From a bacterium (lineage in GTDB: Bacteria; Bacillota; Clostridia; Lachnospirales; Lachnospiraceae), in contig JAUNSO010000001.1 in the NCBI GenBank assembly GCA_030539165.1, positions 143,607-207,606 on the forward strand: DNA of 64,000 nucleotides, in the 5' to 3' direction. Made by a program: the position numbers and the translations under genes. Below the pieces are notes generated by a model. The model did no database searches, had not been told where the DNA came from, and was given only the letters and a program-made list of their open reading frames with translations. Positions 17,706 to 27,173 of the stretch are shown piece by piece (within the stretch, counting starts at the first letter, position 1; each line of letters starts with the position of its first letter).

Positions 17706-18302
17706 TTATCTGTCAAATAGTGCCTTGATTTGTTCGATGGTGTGTGCGGCGTCGCCACTGTTATCTATCACCTGACTGCAATATCTGCGAAAAGCCGTCT
17801 CATCTGACTGTGCGTTCATGATGCCCTCTATCTTGTCGTCAGTATAGCCCCGTGACTCACGCAGTCTTCTTTTTCTTGTCTCTGTATCCGCATAAATATA
17901 CCAAAGCTCATCGCAGATCTCTGTATAGCCATCCTCGATCAGCAATGCCGCTTCGATAAAAAAGTAATCTGCAATGCCTTTATCCTGTTCTGCCTTTATT
18001 TCAGACAAAATATATCGTTTGACTGCAGGATGAATGATCGCATTTACCTGCGTCAGTCTGTCCTCCGTGTCTCCTTCAAAGATTGCCGAAGCCATTTTAC
18101 GTTTATCAATTCTCCCGTCCTCTGCGAGAATACCCTCGCCCAGCAGGCAAACCAGTGGGCTGTAGCACTCTGCTCCGGGCATTTCCAGTGTATGTGCTGC
18201 TTCATCAGCGATCAGGATCCTGCAGCTGCACAGCTTGCCGATCCATTTCAGCACTTCTGATTTTCCGGCTCCAACACCGCCTGTGATTCCGATGATCTTC
18301 AT
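17706..18302 (-). CDS. coaE: Dephospho-CoA kinase
   Basis: 198-aa cytosolic enzyme that phosphorylates dephospho-CoA at the 3' hydroxyl, the last step of CoA synthesis. The P-loop GITGGVGAGKSEVL is at the N-terminus, followed by LIADEAAH (the CoaE DxxxH signature) and a CoA-lid region with VWYIYADTETRKRRL-type pattern (here LWYIYADTETRKRRL). Start ATG at 18302 lies one base after the polA stop codon, so translation is probably coupled. Length is standard. Confidence 0.94.
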   Translation of the reverse strand: MKIIGITGGVGAGKSEVLKWIGKLCSCRILIADEAAHTLEMPGAECYSPLVCLLGEGILAEDGRIDKRKMASAIFEGDTEDRLTQVNAIIHPAVKRYILSEIKAEQDKGIADYFFIEAALLIEDGYTEICDELWYIYADTETRKRRLRESRGYTDDKIEGIMNAQSDETAFRRYCSQVIDNSGDAAHTIEQIKALFDR

Positions 18303-18303
18303 A

Positions 18304-20991
18304 TTACTTTGCCTCATACCAGTTGTTTCCCGTATGCATATCGATTTCCAGATTGACTGCCAGCACTGCGGCAGCATGCATTTCTTCTGCCAGAATCTGT
18401 TCTACACGCTCCGTTTCACTCTGTACGGCTTCTATCAGCAGTTCATCGTGCACCTGTAAGATCAGTCTCGACTGCAGCTTTTCCTCCTCCAGACGGTCAT
18501 GTACACGAATCATAGCGATCTTGATGATATCTGCAGCCGTTCCCTGGATCGGCGCATTCATGGCCACCCGCTCTCCAAAGCCTCTCTGCACAAAGTTTGC
18601 AGACTGCAGCTCCGGTACCGGTCTTCTCCTGCCAAACATCGTCGTGACATATCCGTTCTTCTTTGCATCCTCTACCAGCTGTTCCAGAAATGCTTTTACC
18701 TGCGGGTAGGTTTCAAAGTACCGGTCGATGTATTCCTTGGCTTCTTTTCTGGAAATACTCAGTCCCTGACTCAGTCCAAAGGAACTGATGCCATATACAA
18801 TTCCGAAATTGACTGCCTTTGCATTTCTTCTCTGCAGACTTGTGACCTCATTTAGTGGCACATGAAAGACCTCAGAGGCTGTAATTCTATGAATATCATC
18901 ATCCTGTCCATATGCCGCAATCAGCTTCTCATCACCTGACATATGTGCGAGAATGCGCAGCTCGATCTGTGAATAATCGGCATCTATAAAGACGCAGCCA
19001 TCCTTTGGCACGAATACCTTTCTGATCAGTCTGCCCTGTTCCAGTCTGACCGGTATATTCTGCAGATTCGGCTCTGTCGAACTGATACGCCCCGTCGCTG
19101 TGATCGTCTGATTGAAATGTGAATGAATCCTGTTGTTCTCGTCTATATAATTAGCCAATCCATCTGCATATGTGGACTTTAGCTTTGCAAGTCCTCTATA
19201 TTCGAGTATGTCGGCAACAAATGGATACTCCGGAGCCAGCTTTTCCAATACATCTGCGGCTGTAGAATAACCTGTCTTTGTCTTTTTGCCTCCCGGTATC
19301 TGCATCTTCTCAAACAGGATCTCACCCAGCTGTTTCGGTGAATTAATGTTAAAATCCTCGCCTGCCTGTTCATGAATGGTCTGTTCGAGCTTTTCAATAT
19401 GCGCACCAAGCTCCCTGCCGTACTGCTTCAATTCCTCAGGGCGTACCATGATACCATCTGTTTCCATATCATACAGGCACAGCACCAGAGGCATTTCTAT
19501 CGATTCAAACAAATGCAGCATACCGCTCTGCTCCAGCTTATCCTTTAAAACGGTATATGCCCGGTAGGATACATATGCATCATAGCATGCAAATTCCAGA
19601 TACTTGGCCGGTTCTTCATGGGCAGCCTCATACAGGCTCTTTTTTCCAAACGTCTGTACTTTGTTCGGGATCATCAGAGCCAGATGTTCATTCGCAATGT
19701 CTTCATTTTCATAATCATTTTTTAATGGATTCAGTAAATACGCCGCGATACCGGTATCAAAGCATTTCTCTGTCAGCATATGCGATACAGTGGCATCCTC
19801 CGTCTCCCATGGATTCTCATTGTGATGCAGCAGATACGGCAGACATCGTTTCAGATCAAACACAGAGAAAACCGTATTCTCGCTGCTCCTCATGAGCAGA
19901 TTCATCTGATCACACAAATAGCCTGCGCTGATCAACCCCTGTACTTCCAGATAGTATATCTCTGACTCAGAATAAGCCAACGACAGTCCGAGGATATCAT
20001 CATCACCCATGAACTGAAACCCGATGCAGGGTGCTTCCTTTGCTGATGCAAAAATCTCCTCTGCCCGATTCAGGTCAGTGATGCGGCGAAATGCTGAAGC
20101 CTGATCATTCTGTACCATATTGTCATGCTCAAACCGCGTCAGCAGATTCTTAAACTCCAGCTGCTTCATCATCGTATAGGCTTCCTGTGTATACATATTA
20201 CCGATGCGGGCGCTTTCCATATCATACGGGATATCCGCATGAATATTGATCGTAGCAAGTACCTTGGACAGCTCTGCCATATCAAAATGCTCTTCCAGTG
20301 ATTCTCGAATGCTCTTTTTTGTGATCTCCGGTATATGTTCTTTCAGGTTTTCGATCGTTCCATAGCCAACGACCAGTTCCGTTGCTGTTTTTTCTCCTAC
20401 CTTCGGTACACCGGGGATATTATCCGAGGAATCCCCCATCAGTGCCTTGAGCTCTATAATGCCTGCAGGAGTCACCTGATATTCCTCTATGACATCCTGT
20501 GTATGATAGTCCTTGATTTCCGTCTTGCCGCCACGTGTCTTCGGTATTCTGATCTTGATCTTGTCTGTGGCGATCTGCAGCAGATCCCGGTCTCCTGATA
20601 CGAGTGACACCTCTATCCCATCTGCCTCTGCTCTCTTTGCCAGTGTGCCAAGGATATCATCTGCCTCCAGTCCCTCCTGCATCATGATCCGGATACCCAT
20701 TGCCTGCAGCAGTTCCTTGATGACAGGTACCTGTTCGCGGAATTCATTGGGAGCAGGCTTTCTGGTTCCTTTATATGCCTCATAGATGGCATGACGGAAA
20801 GTAGGCGCTTTCATGTCAAAAGCCACGATCAGATAGTCCGGTTTTTCTTCTTCCAGGATCTTGAACATAATATTCAAAAAACCATATACCGCATTCGTAT
20901 GAAGCCCTGCGGAATTCGTCAGATCCGGCATCCCGTAAAAGGCCCTGTTCAGTATGCTGTGTCCATCTATTAAAACTAACTTTTCACTCAT
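18304..20991 (-). CDS. polA: DNA polymerase I
   Basis: 895-aa family A polymerase for Okazaki fragment maturation and repair. Residues 1-290 form the 5'-3' exonuclease (LIDGHSILNRAFYG, GLEADDILG, VSGDRDLLQI, GDSSDNIPGVPKVGEKTA). Residues 305-490 correspond to the 3'-5' exonuclease fold but lack the DxE motif (region IGFQFMGDDDILG), so proofreading is probably absent, as in Bacillus enzymes. The polymerase domain follows: FIDADYSQIELRILAHMSGD (motif A), RRNAKAVNFGIVYG (motif B), QVHDELLIE (motif C). Its ATG overlaps the stop of the zf-HC2 gene by ATGA. Confidence 0.97.
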   Translation of the reverse strand: MSEKLVLIDGHSILNRAFYGMPDLTNSAGLHTNAVYGFLNIMFKILEEEKPDYLIVAFDMKAPTFRHAIYEAYKGTRKPAPNEFREQVPVIKELLQAMGIRIMMQEGLEADDILGTLAKRAEADGIEVSLVSGDRDLLQIATDKIKIRIPKTRGGKTEIKDYHTQDVIEEYQVTPAGIIELKALMGDSSDNIPGVPKVGEKTATELVVGYGTIENLKEHIPEITKKSIRESLEEHFDMAELSKVLATINIHADIPYDMESARIGNMYTQEAYTMMKQLEFKNLLTRFEHDNMVQNDQASAFRRITDLNRAEEIFASAKEAPCIGFQFMGDDDILGLSLAYSESEIYYLEVQGLISAGYLCDQMNLLMRSSENTVFSVFDLKRCLPYLLHHNENPWETEDATVSHMLTEKCFDTGIAAYLLNPLKNDYENEDIANEHLALMIPNKVQTFGKKSLYEAAHEEPAKYLEFACYDAYVSYRAYTVLKDKLEQSGMLHLFESIEMPLVLCLYDMETDGIMVRPEELKQYGRELGAHIEKLEQTIHEQAGEDFNINSPKQLGEILFEKMQIPGGKKTKTGYSTAADVLEKLAPEYPFVADILEYRGLAKLKSTYADGLANYIDENNRIHSHFNQTITATGRISSTEPNLQNIPVRLEQGRLIRKVFVPKDGCVFIDADYSQIELRILAHMSGDEKLIAAYGQDDDIHRITASEVFHVPLNEVTSLQRRNAKAVNFGIVYGISSFGLSQGLSISRKEAKEYIDRYFETYPQVKAFLEQLVEDAKKNGYVTTMFGRRRPVPELQSANFVQRGFGERVAMNAPIQGTAADIIKIAMIRVHDRLEEEKLQSRLILQVHDELLIEAVQSETERVEQILAEEMHAAAVLAVNLEIDMHTGNNWYEAK

Positions 20992-21326
20992 ATCCCTACT
21001 CCATATATAATCAAGATTCTGACAATACTCACTCCCAGTATGACTAAGGTTGCCAACAGGACAAGCTGTCGCACAGCCACCAGATATTCATGGATTAACA
21101 GACAGTTCTTTGAATTCTGGATTTTCTGCTGCAGCTCCTTACGCAGGTCAAAGGTCGTACCATCCTCCAGACGGATCAGTGCCTCCTTGATCAGGTAATT
21201 GATTTCCATCTCCTCATAGCATTTCGGACACTCTTCGATATGCGTCAGAAACTCACGCAGTTCTGGTCCTGTCAGTCTGTCATCAATATACATTTGTATA
21301 TACTGCTCTGTGTCACTGCAATTCAT
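20988..21326 (-). CDS. Anti-sigma-factor-like zf-HC2 membrane protein
   Basis: 112-aa protein with an N-terminal zinc-binding anti-sigma fold: MNCSDTEQYIQMYIDDRLTG then HIEECPKCYEEME gives the HxxxCxxC pattern of zf-HC2. One transmembrane helix lies at about 86-108 (LVLLATLVILGVSIVRILIIY). Such proteins usually hold an ECF sigma factor at the membrane, but no sigma gene is adjacent; the neighbour is polA, overlapping by 4 bases. Start at 21326 is supported by GAGGAT. Whether it binds any sigma factor is unknown. Confidence 0.8.
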   Translation of the reverse strand: MNCSDTEQYIQMYIDDRLTGPELREFLTHIEECPKCYEEMEINYLIKEALIRLEDGTTFDLRKELQQKIQNSKNCLLIHEYLVAVRQLVLLATLVILGVSIVRILIIYGVGI

Positions 21327-21414
21327 AGACTCATCCTCGCACATTCCATTTTACTATACACCAAATATGCCCCTTTCACAAGTACTTCATGCAAGATATT
21401 GTACCAAAATCAGC

Positions 21415-21448
21415 AATAAAAAAGCATGATCGGAAACGCGATCATACT
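21415..21448 (-). terminator. Rho-independent terminator after the GHKL gene
   Basis: AGTATGATCG (21439-21448) pairs with CGATCATGCT (21423-21432) with one G-U pair, followed by six T on the minus strand. Confidence 0.85.
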
Positions 21449-21475
21449 CCTGTTATCCTATCCAGATATAAAATT

Positions 21476-21883
21476 TTATTTTTGGATGATTTCTATTTCT
21501 TCCCCAACACCGAGCTGCATCAATACATATAATCTGTTGCCCCTGTCATACTCATGAATGCATTTTCTCGTCAGGCACTTGATAATAACGATAGACAGGC
21601 TGTCAGCAGGCTCCTCTGTGTAAAGATTATATGCTCTGCCATCGTATGTAAAGTAAACCTCAACCTGACCGCTGTCCTTTACACAGGTAATTGTAAACTC
21701 AACATCATTTGCGTATTTAAGCAAATGATTGACTACCACCTCTTCAATCATCAGCTGTATCATATTGATTTCTTTAACGCCCAGTCTCCTGCTGCGTCCG
21801 TATCGATCACATTGATCAAAGAACTCAGTAAAATCGAAATCTTTATCCTTAATCTGTACCGTCAGTGTATCCTTTATATCCAT
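21476..21883 (-). CDS. RsbW-like GHKL ATP-binding protein
   Basis: 135-aa stand-alone protein of the anti-sigma/serine kinase (RsbW, SpoIIAB) shape. The N-box is visible as MIEEVVVNHLLKYAN, and the C-terminal strand region LSIVIIKCLTRKCIHEYDRGNRLYVLM fits a HATPase_c core. The second nucleotide motif is poor: VYFTYDGRAYNL replaces the usual DxGxG, so ATP binding or kinase activity may be altered. It has its own terminator. A STAS protein and SpoIIE-type phosphatase gene lie 12 kb away in the window; a functional link is a guess. Confidence 0.6.
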   Translation of the reverse strand: MDIKDTLTVQIKDKDFDFTEFFDQCDRYGRSRRLGVKEINMIQLMIEEVVVNHLLKYANDVEFTITCVKDSGQVEVYFTYDGRAYNLYTEEPADSLSIVIIKCLTRKCIHEYDRGNRLYVLMQLGVGEEIEIIQK

Positions 21884-21989
21884 TAATATATTTATCCCCA
21901 GTATTTTCTTTTACAAATTTATTATACTCTATATTACTAAATCTGTCATTTACTTTTTTGACAAAGGACATGTAAATTATGGAAAGTAA

Positions 21990-22030
21990 TAATGCAAAAA
22001 AGTGACGATTCGTGTAGAACCGCCACTTTT
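21990..22030 (-). terminator. Rho-independent terminator after the ABC permease gene
   Basis: AAAAGTGGCG (22021-22030) pairs with CGTCACTTTT (21997-22006) around a 14-base loop, with one G-U pair and a T run, 12 bases past the permease stop. Confidence 0.8.
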
Positions 22031-22041
22031 ATACATTTATA

Positions 22042-22854
22042 CTAATCCAGATTCAATTTCCGATTCATCATAAAATGAGTAAAGAAGTAAAATCCTACAG
22101 CCAGCAGTACAGATACACTAAATGATGTAATATAAACATATTCCATATAGGAAATAAATGTATCAACAGAACCAGCCGCCATATCACTTGCTCTACTGAT
22201 GATACCGGTACACAGCATAGCCACGACTGAAATGATCTGTGTCAGAACATAAATCACACCAAATCCGATAAAGGCTCCAAGAACCTTGTGCTTTGGCAGC
22301 AGCTGGCCAAAGGCGATGCCTGCGAACAGCCATAATACAGAATAGAATGCCCCTGCAATCATGATAAAGATAAAGAAGATCACCCATGCTGTAAATTTAG
22401 GACCGATATAAGTTTCTATACCGTATGAAATGTCACGCATTGCGGATGCATACTCGTTAGGAGGGATAAATCCAAGTACCAGTATGATGACAGATGCGAA
22501 TAAAAAGATACTCGTAATCAGTGTCCATGCCACTCCGGTCAGCGTCTTGGATAATATGATCTCATGAGTGGTAACCGGCAGTGTATGCAGCAGATATCCC
22601 TCATCTGTGTATACCGTCTTATAGAACCGATAGCCGATAAAGATCGTACAGCACAGGCTGACTGCCAACAGGCACAAAATATACAACGTAATACTCAGAC
22701 CACTGATCAGGCTCGCAATTTCATTATCCATATCAAATACCTTTGCCGACACCATGATCCTGCCCAATAAAGTAATAATCACCAATACCGCATTAGCCGG
22801 AAGCATTACCTTCATCACAGCATTCCATTCATGCTTCATCATCTTTCCTAACAT
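22042..22854 (-). CDS. ABC transporter permease
   Basis: 270-aa integral membrane protein with about six hydrophobic segments (for example VLPANAVLVIITLLGRI, TLYILCLLAVSLCCTIFIGY, WVIFFIFIMIAGAFYSVLWLFA, VLGAFIGFGVIYVLTQIISVV). A short cytosolic N-terminus MLGKMMKHEW is typical of ABC-2 type permeases. It overlaps the ATPase gene by 7 bases, so both belong to one transporter under the GntR regulator. Substrate unknown; similar GntR-ABC sets respond to cell-envelope stress or antibiotics. Confidence 0.85.
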   Translation of the reverse strand: MLGKMMKHEWNAVMKVMLPANAVLVIITLLGRIMVSAKVFDMDNEIASLISGLSITLYILCLLAVSLCCTIFIGYRFYKTVYTDEGYLLHTLPVTTHEIILSKTLTGVAWTLITSIFLFASVIILVLGFIPPNEYASAMRDISYGIETYIGPKFTAWVIFFIFIMIAGAFYSVLWLFAGIAFGQLLPKHKVLGAFIGFGVIYVLTQIISVVAMLCTGIISRASDMAAGSVDTFISYMEYVYITSFSVSVLLAVGFYFFTHFMMNRKLNLD

Positions 22855-23546
22855 GCGAACACCTCCCTGAATAATGCATCTACTGATTTGCCCTTCTCTT
22901 CTCTGATTTCATCAACTGTAGAGTGCAGTGTTACCTCGCCGTTTTTGATAAATATCACATCATCCAGTATCTTTTCGATATCTGAAATCAGGTGCGTTGA
23001 TATGATAATGGATGCATCCGAATTATAATTTGTGATAATCGTATTCAGAATATAATCTCTTGCTGCGGGATCTACACCGGCAATCGGTTCATCCAGGACA
23101 TATAAATGTGCATCTCTGCTCATTACCAGAATCAACTGCACCTTTTCCTTTGTTCCTTTTGACAGTGACTTCAGCTGGCTGCTCTCAGATATTCCGAGGT
23201 TCTGCAGCATTGTATAGGCTCTGTCCTTTCGGAAATCCTCGTAAAAATCTGCAAAATACTCTACCAGCTCACTGACCTTCATCCATGAATTCAGATAGGT
23301 TCTTTCCGGCAGATAGGAAACCACTCTTTTGGAATCCACACCTGGCTTGTGTCCTTCAATCTCTACTGTTCCTTCCGTCGGTGTCAGCAGTCCGTTGATC
23401 AACTTGATCAGTGTGGTCTTGCCGCTGCCGTTGGGTCCCAGCAGTCCTATGATCTTGCCGCTTTCAATGGTCAGATTCATATGATCAAGTGCCGTCATAT
23501 TTCCATATTTCTTCGTTAAGTTATTGCATGTTATGATTGTACTCAC
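22848..23546 (-). CDS. ABC transporter ATP-binding protein
   Basis: 232-aa ATPase subunit: Walker A GLLGPNGSGKTTLIK near residue 35, signature LKSLSKGTKEKVQL (SKGTK in place of SGGQ, common in this subfamily), Walker B LYVLDEPIAGVDP, and switch histidine IISTHLISDIE. It is overlapped at both ends by the permease and GntR genes, indicating translational coupling. Confidence 0.92.
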   Translation of the reverse strand: MSTIITCNNLTKKYGNMTALDHMNLTIESGKIIGLLGPNGSGKTTLIKLINGLLTPTEGTVEIEGHKPGVDSKRVVSYLPERTYLNSWMKVSELVEYFADFYEDFRKDRAYTMLQNLGISESSQLKSLSKGTKEKVQLILVMSRDAHLYVLDEPIAGVDPAARDYILNTIITNYNSDASIIISTHLISDIEKILDDVIFIKNGEVTLHSTVDEIREEKGKSVDALFREVFAC

Positions 23547-23914
23547 GATATTTCCCCCTTTACTGCTTTCTGAATGAACTCTGCAGTCTCCTCTCTGCTG
23601 AATCCAAACTGCTGCATCTTCTCGAAGAATAATGTGATTTGCTCTATAGCCAGTTTATTCTTCATCTCGTCAATCATGTTCTTATCCTCCGTAACCATTC
23701 TTCCACTCGTTCTGATCGTACTGACCAGTCCGCTTCTTTCCAACTCTGACAATGCCTTTTGCATTGTATTGGGGTTCACTGCTGCTTCTGATGCCAGATC
23801 TCTTACAGATGGCAGCTTATCTCCCGGTGCATAGATACCGGCTATGATTCTCATCCTGATCTCATCAATCAGCTGTGCATAGATTGGTCTGTCTTCATCA
23901 AGTGTCCATGCCAT
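23543..23914 (-). CDS. GntR family regulator, YtrA type
   Basis: 123-aa repressor with an N-terminal winged helix: PIYAQLIDEIRMRIIAGIYAPGDKLPSVRDLA followed by VNPNTMQKALSELERSGLV. Only a short helical dimerisation tail follows (KLAIEQITLFFEKMQQFGFSREE), which marks the YtrA subgroup. First gene of the three-gene transporter operon, with a near-perfect palindrome over its promoter, so negative autoregulation is expected. GGAAGG precedes the ATG. Confidence 0.92.
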   Translation of the reverse strand: MAWTLDEDRPIYAQLIDEIRMRIIAGIYAPGDKLPSVRDLASEAAVNPNTMQKALSELERSGLVSTIRTSGRMVTEDKNMIDEMKNKLAIEQITLFFEKMQQFGFSREETAEFIQKAVKGEIS

Positions 23915-23981
23915 TTTATCAGTCCTTCCTTATTTTATTTCAGTCAATGCAGCATATCATATTCCTCTGAAAAACAGCAAA

Positions 23982-24023
23982 TGTTGTATGACTGTATTAT
24001 GTTCTTAATACAATCATACAACA
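23982..24023. promoter_or_regulatory. GntR operator palindrome
   Basis: 18-bp arms (23982-23999 and 24006-24023) match with a single mismatch around a 6-base centre. The arm TGTTGTATGA covers the -10 of the GntR operon promoter. Confidence 0.8.
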
Positions 24024-24040
24024 TTATTTTATAATGTCAA
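24013..24040 (-). promoter_or_regulatory. Promoter of the GntR-ABC operon
   Basis: Minus strand TTGACA (24035-24040), 16-base spacer, TATGAT (24013-24018). The -10 lies inside the palindrome. Confidence 0.7.
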
Positions 24041-24058
24041 GCTTTTATTATATTTTTC

Positions 24059-25432
24059 TTATAATTCTTTTCCGTTCGTCTCAATCACGTGTCTGTACCA
24101 CGCGGCTGAATCCTTGACAATACGTTTCTGTGTCGGGAAGTCTACATAGACAAGACCGAAGCGTTCATTGTAGCCCTCTGCCCACTCGAAGTTGTCCGTG
24201 AATGCCCACTGGAAATAGCCTCTGACATCTACTCCGTCAGCTACCGCATCCTTTAAGCGCATCAGATAGCGCGCCAGGAAATCGATTCTGTTCGGGTCAT
24301 GCACCTTGCCGTCAAGAGAAATGGTGTCATGGCATGCCATACCATTTTCAGTGATATAAATGGGTATGTGATTGTATCTCTCACTGATGAATTTCGGACC
24401 CCAGTACAGACATTCATATGCTACAGGCCAGTTCATGGATGTCTTCGGGAAACCTGCGCACTTCGTGATAATCTCCCACGGTTTATCCTTCCCGGCACGA
24501 ATCATTTCCCCATTGTAAATATTTTGCCCAAGAAAATCTAACGGCTGTGAAATCAGCTTCATATCCTCCGGTGTGAAGTTCGGCAGATATTTCTCATACA
24601 TCCGCATGCCGTCCTCCGGATATTTACCCAAAAGCACCGGATCCATCCACCACGCCAGATTCCACGTCCAGTTGCCCAGTCCCTCCGGGCAGGAGAATAG
24701 ATGCTTTCTGGTTGCCTCGATATCCTCCGGCTTTAAGGTTTCAGGGAAACTAATCTGTCCTGTCGGAGCGAATCCGACCTCGACCGGCTGTTTTGCATGC
24801 GCTCTGATTGCCTGAACTGCTTTGCCGTGTGCTTTCAATGCATTGTGTGCCATCTGGAACAGATCGGCATTCAGGCAGCTGAGTCCGGGCGCATTACAGC
24901 CCTTCAGATAGCCAAGACCGATAAAGCACTGCGGCTCATTGATTGTGATGAATTTGTTGACCCTGTCTGAGAACCGATCAGCCACAAGTGCTGCATATTC
25001 AGCAAACCAGTCAACCACATCATCATTCAGCCAGCCGCCCTTCTTATGAAGCGCATAGGGAAACTCCCAGTGAAACAGGGTAATATATGGCTCAATATCA
25101 TTTTTGATCAATTCGTCAATGACATTGTTGTAGAATTCGATTCCCTTTTCATTGACCCTGCCGATACCCTCAGGTAATATTCTTGTCCAGTTTAATGAGA
25201 AGCGGTACGCTTTCATCCCGCATTCCTTCATCAGTCGGATGTCATCCTTATATCTTGTATAGAATTCGCAGGCTACCGTTGCATCCCTGTTTTCATGTAT
25301 TCTTCCTTCTTCCTGTACGAATACATCCCAGATGCTCGGGCCCTTGCCGTCCACATCCACTGCTCCTTCAATCTGATACGCTGACGAAGCCGTGCCCCAT
25401 ACAAAATCGTCTCTAAATGCTCTTGCTGCCAT
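24059..25432 (-). CDS. GH1 beta-glucosidase
   Basis: 457-aa cytosolic glycoside hydrolase family 1 enzyme releasing glucose from beta-glucosides. Acid/base glutamate lies in FITINEPQCF and the nucleophile in YITENGMAC. The aglycone/phosphate loop reads FEWAEGYNERFGLVYVDF, with Trp and Glu rather than the Ser/Lys pattern of 6-phospho-beta-glucosidases, so an unphosphorylated substrate is expected. Start at 25432 has GGAGG 9 bases upstream. It is the last gene of the operon containing two amide synthetases and an exporter, so besides dietary glucosides it may deglycosylate a substrate or product of that pathway. Confidence 0.93.
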   Translation of the reverse strand: MAARAFRDDFVWGTASSAYQIEGAVDVDGKGPSIWDVFVQEEGRIHENRDATVACEFYTRYKDDIRLMKECGMKAYRFSLNWTRILPEGIGRVNEKGIEFYNNVIDELIKNDIEPYITLFHWEFPYALHKKGGWLNDDVVDWFAEYAALVADRFSDRVNKFITINEPQCFIGLGYLKGCNAPGLSCLNADLFQMAHNALKAHGKAVQAIRAHAKQPVEVGFAPTGQISFPETLKPEDIEATRKHLFSCPEGLGNWTWNLAWWMDPVLLGKYPEDGMRMYEKYLPNFTPEDMKLISQPLDFLGQNIYNGEMIRAGKDKPWEIITKCAGFPKTSMNWPVAYECLYWGPKFISERYNHIPIYITENGMACHDTISLDGKVHDPNRIDFLARYLMRLKDAVADGVDVRGYFQWAFTDNFEWAEGYNERFGLVYVDFPTQKRIVKDSAAWYRHVIETNGKEL

Positions 25433-25450
25433 ATGATTCTGTCCTCCCAT

Positions 25451-27148
25451 TTACTCAAGTTCTTTATCAATCAGGCTGAAGAAGAACTTTTCCTTAACCG
25501 GATTATCAATCACACGTACCGGCTTCAGCTGATTCAGACTGACACCACGCTTGACCTGCAGGTCTCTGTATAAAGCGTAAGTCTCTGACTGCACGTAATG
25601 AAGCTCTGTCCTTCCGAGCACATTCGTCTGTATTTTCTTACCAAAGGAAGGATTGGCAATTCCGAGCTTTTCTTCGATAATATCTCTGCAGGCTTCATGA
25701 GACATATTGGTGACCGGCTTTTCCGTCTCTGCAAATACGACATATCTTCCCGGTTCTGCATCTGTATCAGCATAAATGCTGTAATCCAGCACCTCACATC
25801 CGACCTCCTTCTTCAACTCTGCGATTGACCATGCGACCGCTTCATCATTGGTCTTCTCTCCTGCGATGCTGATCATCTGGTTCTTACGGTATACGAACTT
25901 AATCTTCGGAGATTCCTTATGGAAACCGGTTACTCGGATGACATCCTTGATTTTATAACGATAAAATCCGGAAATATTGGTGATTATAATTTCATAATCC
26001 TTTCCGACCTCCAGCTGGTCGATTGTATAGGTGACACTCTCATCCTCTGCATCTGCAGGTATGAATTCGTAAAATCCGCTCTGCGGAAGCAATACGAACT
26101 CGCCCTCTTCCATATGTCTTGCAACTGCCATCAATGACTCGCTTGCACCATACACAGAGAAATAAATCGGTATCTCTCCCAGATACTTTCTCATCTTAAT
26201 GGTATAATCAGCAAATCCACCGGTTCCGATTGCACTGATCCATTCCATCTTCGGCCACACTCTCGGAATAATCGGTTCTTCAAAGCCCTGTTCAAAAATG
26301 GCTCTCAGTTCCTTCGCACGTACCGGGTTCGGACGCAGATTGTTCTCCATCTTCGTTCTGAGTTCCGGATCCATATTAATGGATGCATCAATCGTGCCTG
26401 TCTCAATATCATGCAGCAGCATCTCCCAATTGACTTCCATATAATGCATCAAATCCACGAGTGCCGTCATAAATGCAGAAGCCATATAGATCAGATTCTT
26501 CTCTTCCATGGCATAACGAATCTTCATATACTTCATATCCATCTTCCCCTCGGCAAAGATGACCTCAACCGGAGAGGAGAAAAGGTACGGCAGGAACTGC
26601 TTCACCTGTCCCAGAGAGGTTGCAGAGATTGGTCCAACCGGAACACCATTCTTGAGCTTCTTCTGCTTTGCCTCCATGGCATACAGGCCTTTTCCCTTTT
26701 TCAGTTTCTTGCCGAATTTGTCACGGTAATAATCACCTACAAGAGAAAACATGAGGTTTGCGCTGTATTCGCTATAGAGCTTGACTGTATCCTGTGATAC
26801 AGGGATTTTTTTCGGAACGCCAACACTGCCGGAGCTGACTGCATAGTGAATGATCGGATAAGTCGTAATCAGATTCTCCTCACCATCTATCATACGGGCT
26901 ATGTATCCTGCATAATCGTCATAGGTACTGAATGGTACTAACCTTTTATAATCTTCGATATTTTTTACTTCACCAAAATGGTTCGCTTTGCCATACTCTG
27001 TGTCTGCATTATCACGAACGATTTTCATTAACAGCTCTTCACTGGTTTTCACCGCTGTTTCACAGAGTCTGTCCAGTTCTGCGATTGCATTCTTTCCTTC
27101 GTTTGTGACCTTTTGCAAAACAAGGGCATTCATGATCTTGTTCTTCAT
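25451..27148 (-). CDS. GH3-type (auxin-responsive family) acyl-acid amide synthetase 2
   Basis: 565-aa adenylating enzyme of the plant GH3/JAR1 family, which activates a carboxylic acid with ATP and couples it to an amino acid or amine. All nucleotide motifs are visible: VSSGSVGVPKK (about 104-114), VYGASES (332-338), YRYKIKDVIRVTGFH (396-410) and RKNQMISIAGEKTNDEAV (421-438), the last two strikingly like plant GH3 proteins. No signal peptide; cytosolic. Start at 27148 follows AGGAGG. It lies between the exporter half genes and the GH1 gene. Acid and amine substrates cannot be read from sequence. This family is unrelated to glycoside hydrolase family 3. Confidence 0.88.
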   Translation of the reverse strand: MKNKIMNALVLQKVTNEGKNAIAELDRLCETAVKTSEELLMKIVRDNADTEYGKANHFGEVKNIEDYKRLVPFSTYDDYAGYIARMIDGEENLITTYPIIHYAVSSGSVGVPKKIPVSQDTVKLYSEYSANLMFSLVGDYYRDKFGKKLKKGKGLYAMEAKQKKLKNGVPVGPISATSLGQVKQFLPYLFSSPVEVIFAEGKMDMKYMKIRYAMEEKNLIYMASAFMTALVDLMHYMEVNWEMLLHDIETGTIDASINMDPELRTKMENNLRPNPVRAKELRAIFEQGFEEPIIPRVWPKMEWISAIGTGGFADYTIKMRKYLGEIPIYFSVYGASESLMAVARHMEEGEFVLLPQSGFYEFIPADAEDESVTYTIDQLEVGKDYEIIITNISGFYRYKIKDVIRVTGFHKESPKIKFVYRKNQMISIAGEKTNDEAVAWSIAELKKEVGCEVLDYSIYADTDAEPGRYVVFAETEKPVTNMSHEACRDIIEEKLGIANPSFGKKIQTNVLGRTELHYVQSETYALYRDLQVKRGVSLNQLKPVRVIDNPVKEKFFFSLIDKELE

Positions 27149-27173
27149 ATCTTTCCTCCTGTATCTGTGTTCT

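Noticed and set aside
23982-24023. Terminator of the GH1 operon
   Set aside because: The palindrome overlaps a -10 and lies before a GntR gene, so an operator is the better reading; no T run follows the stem on the minus strand.
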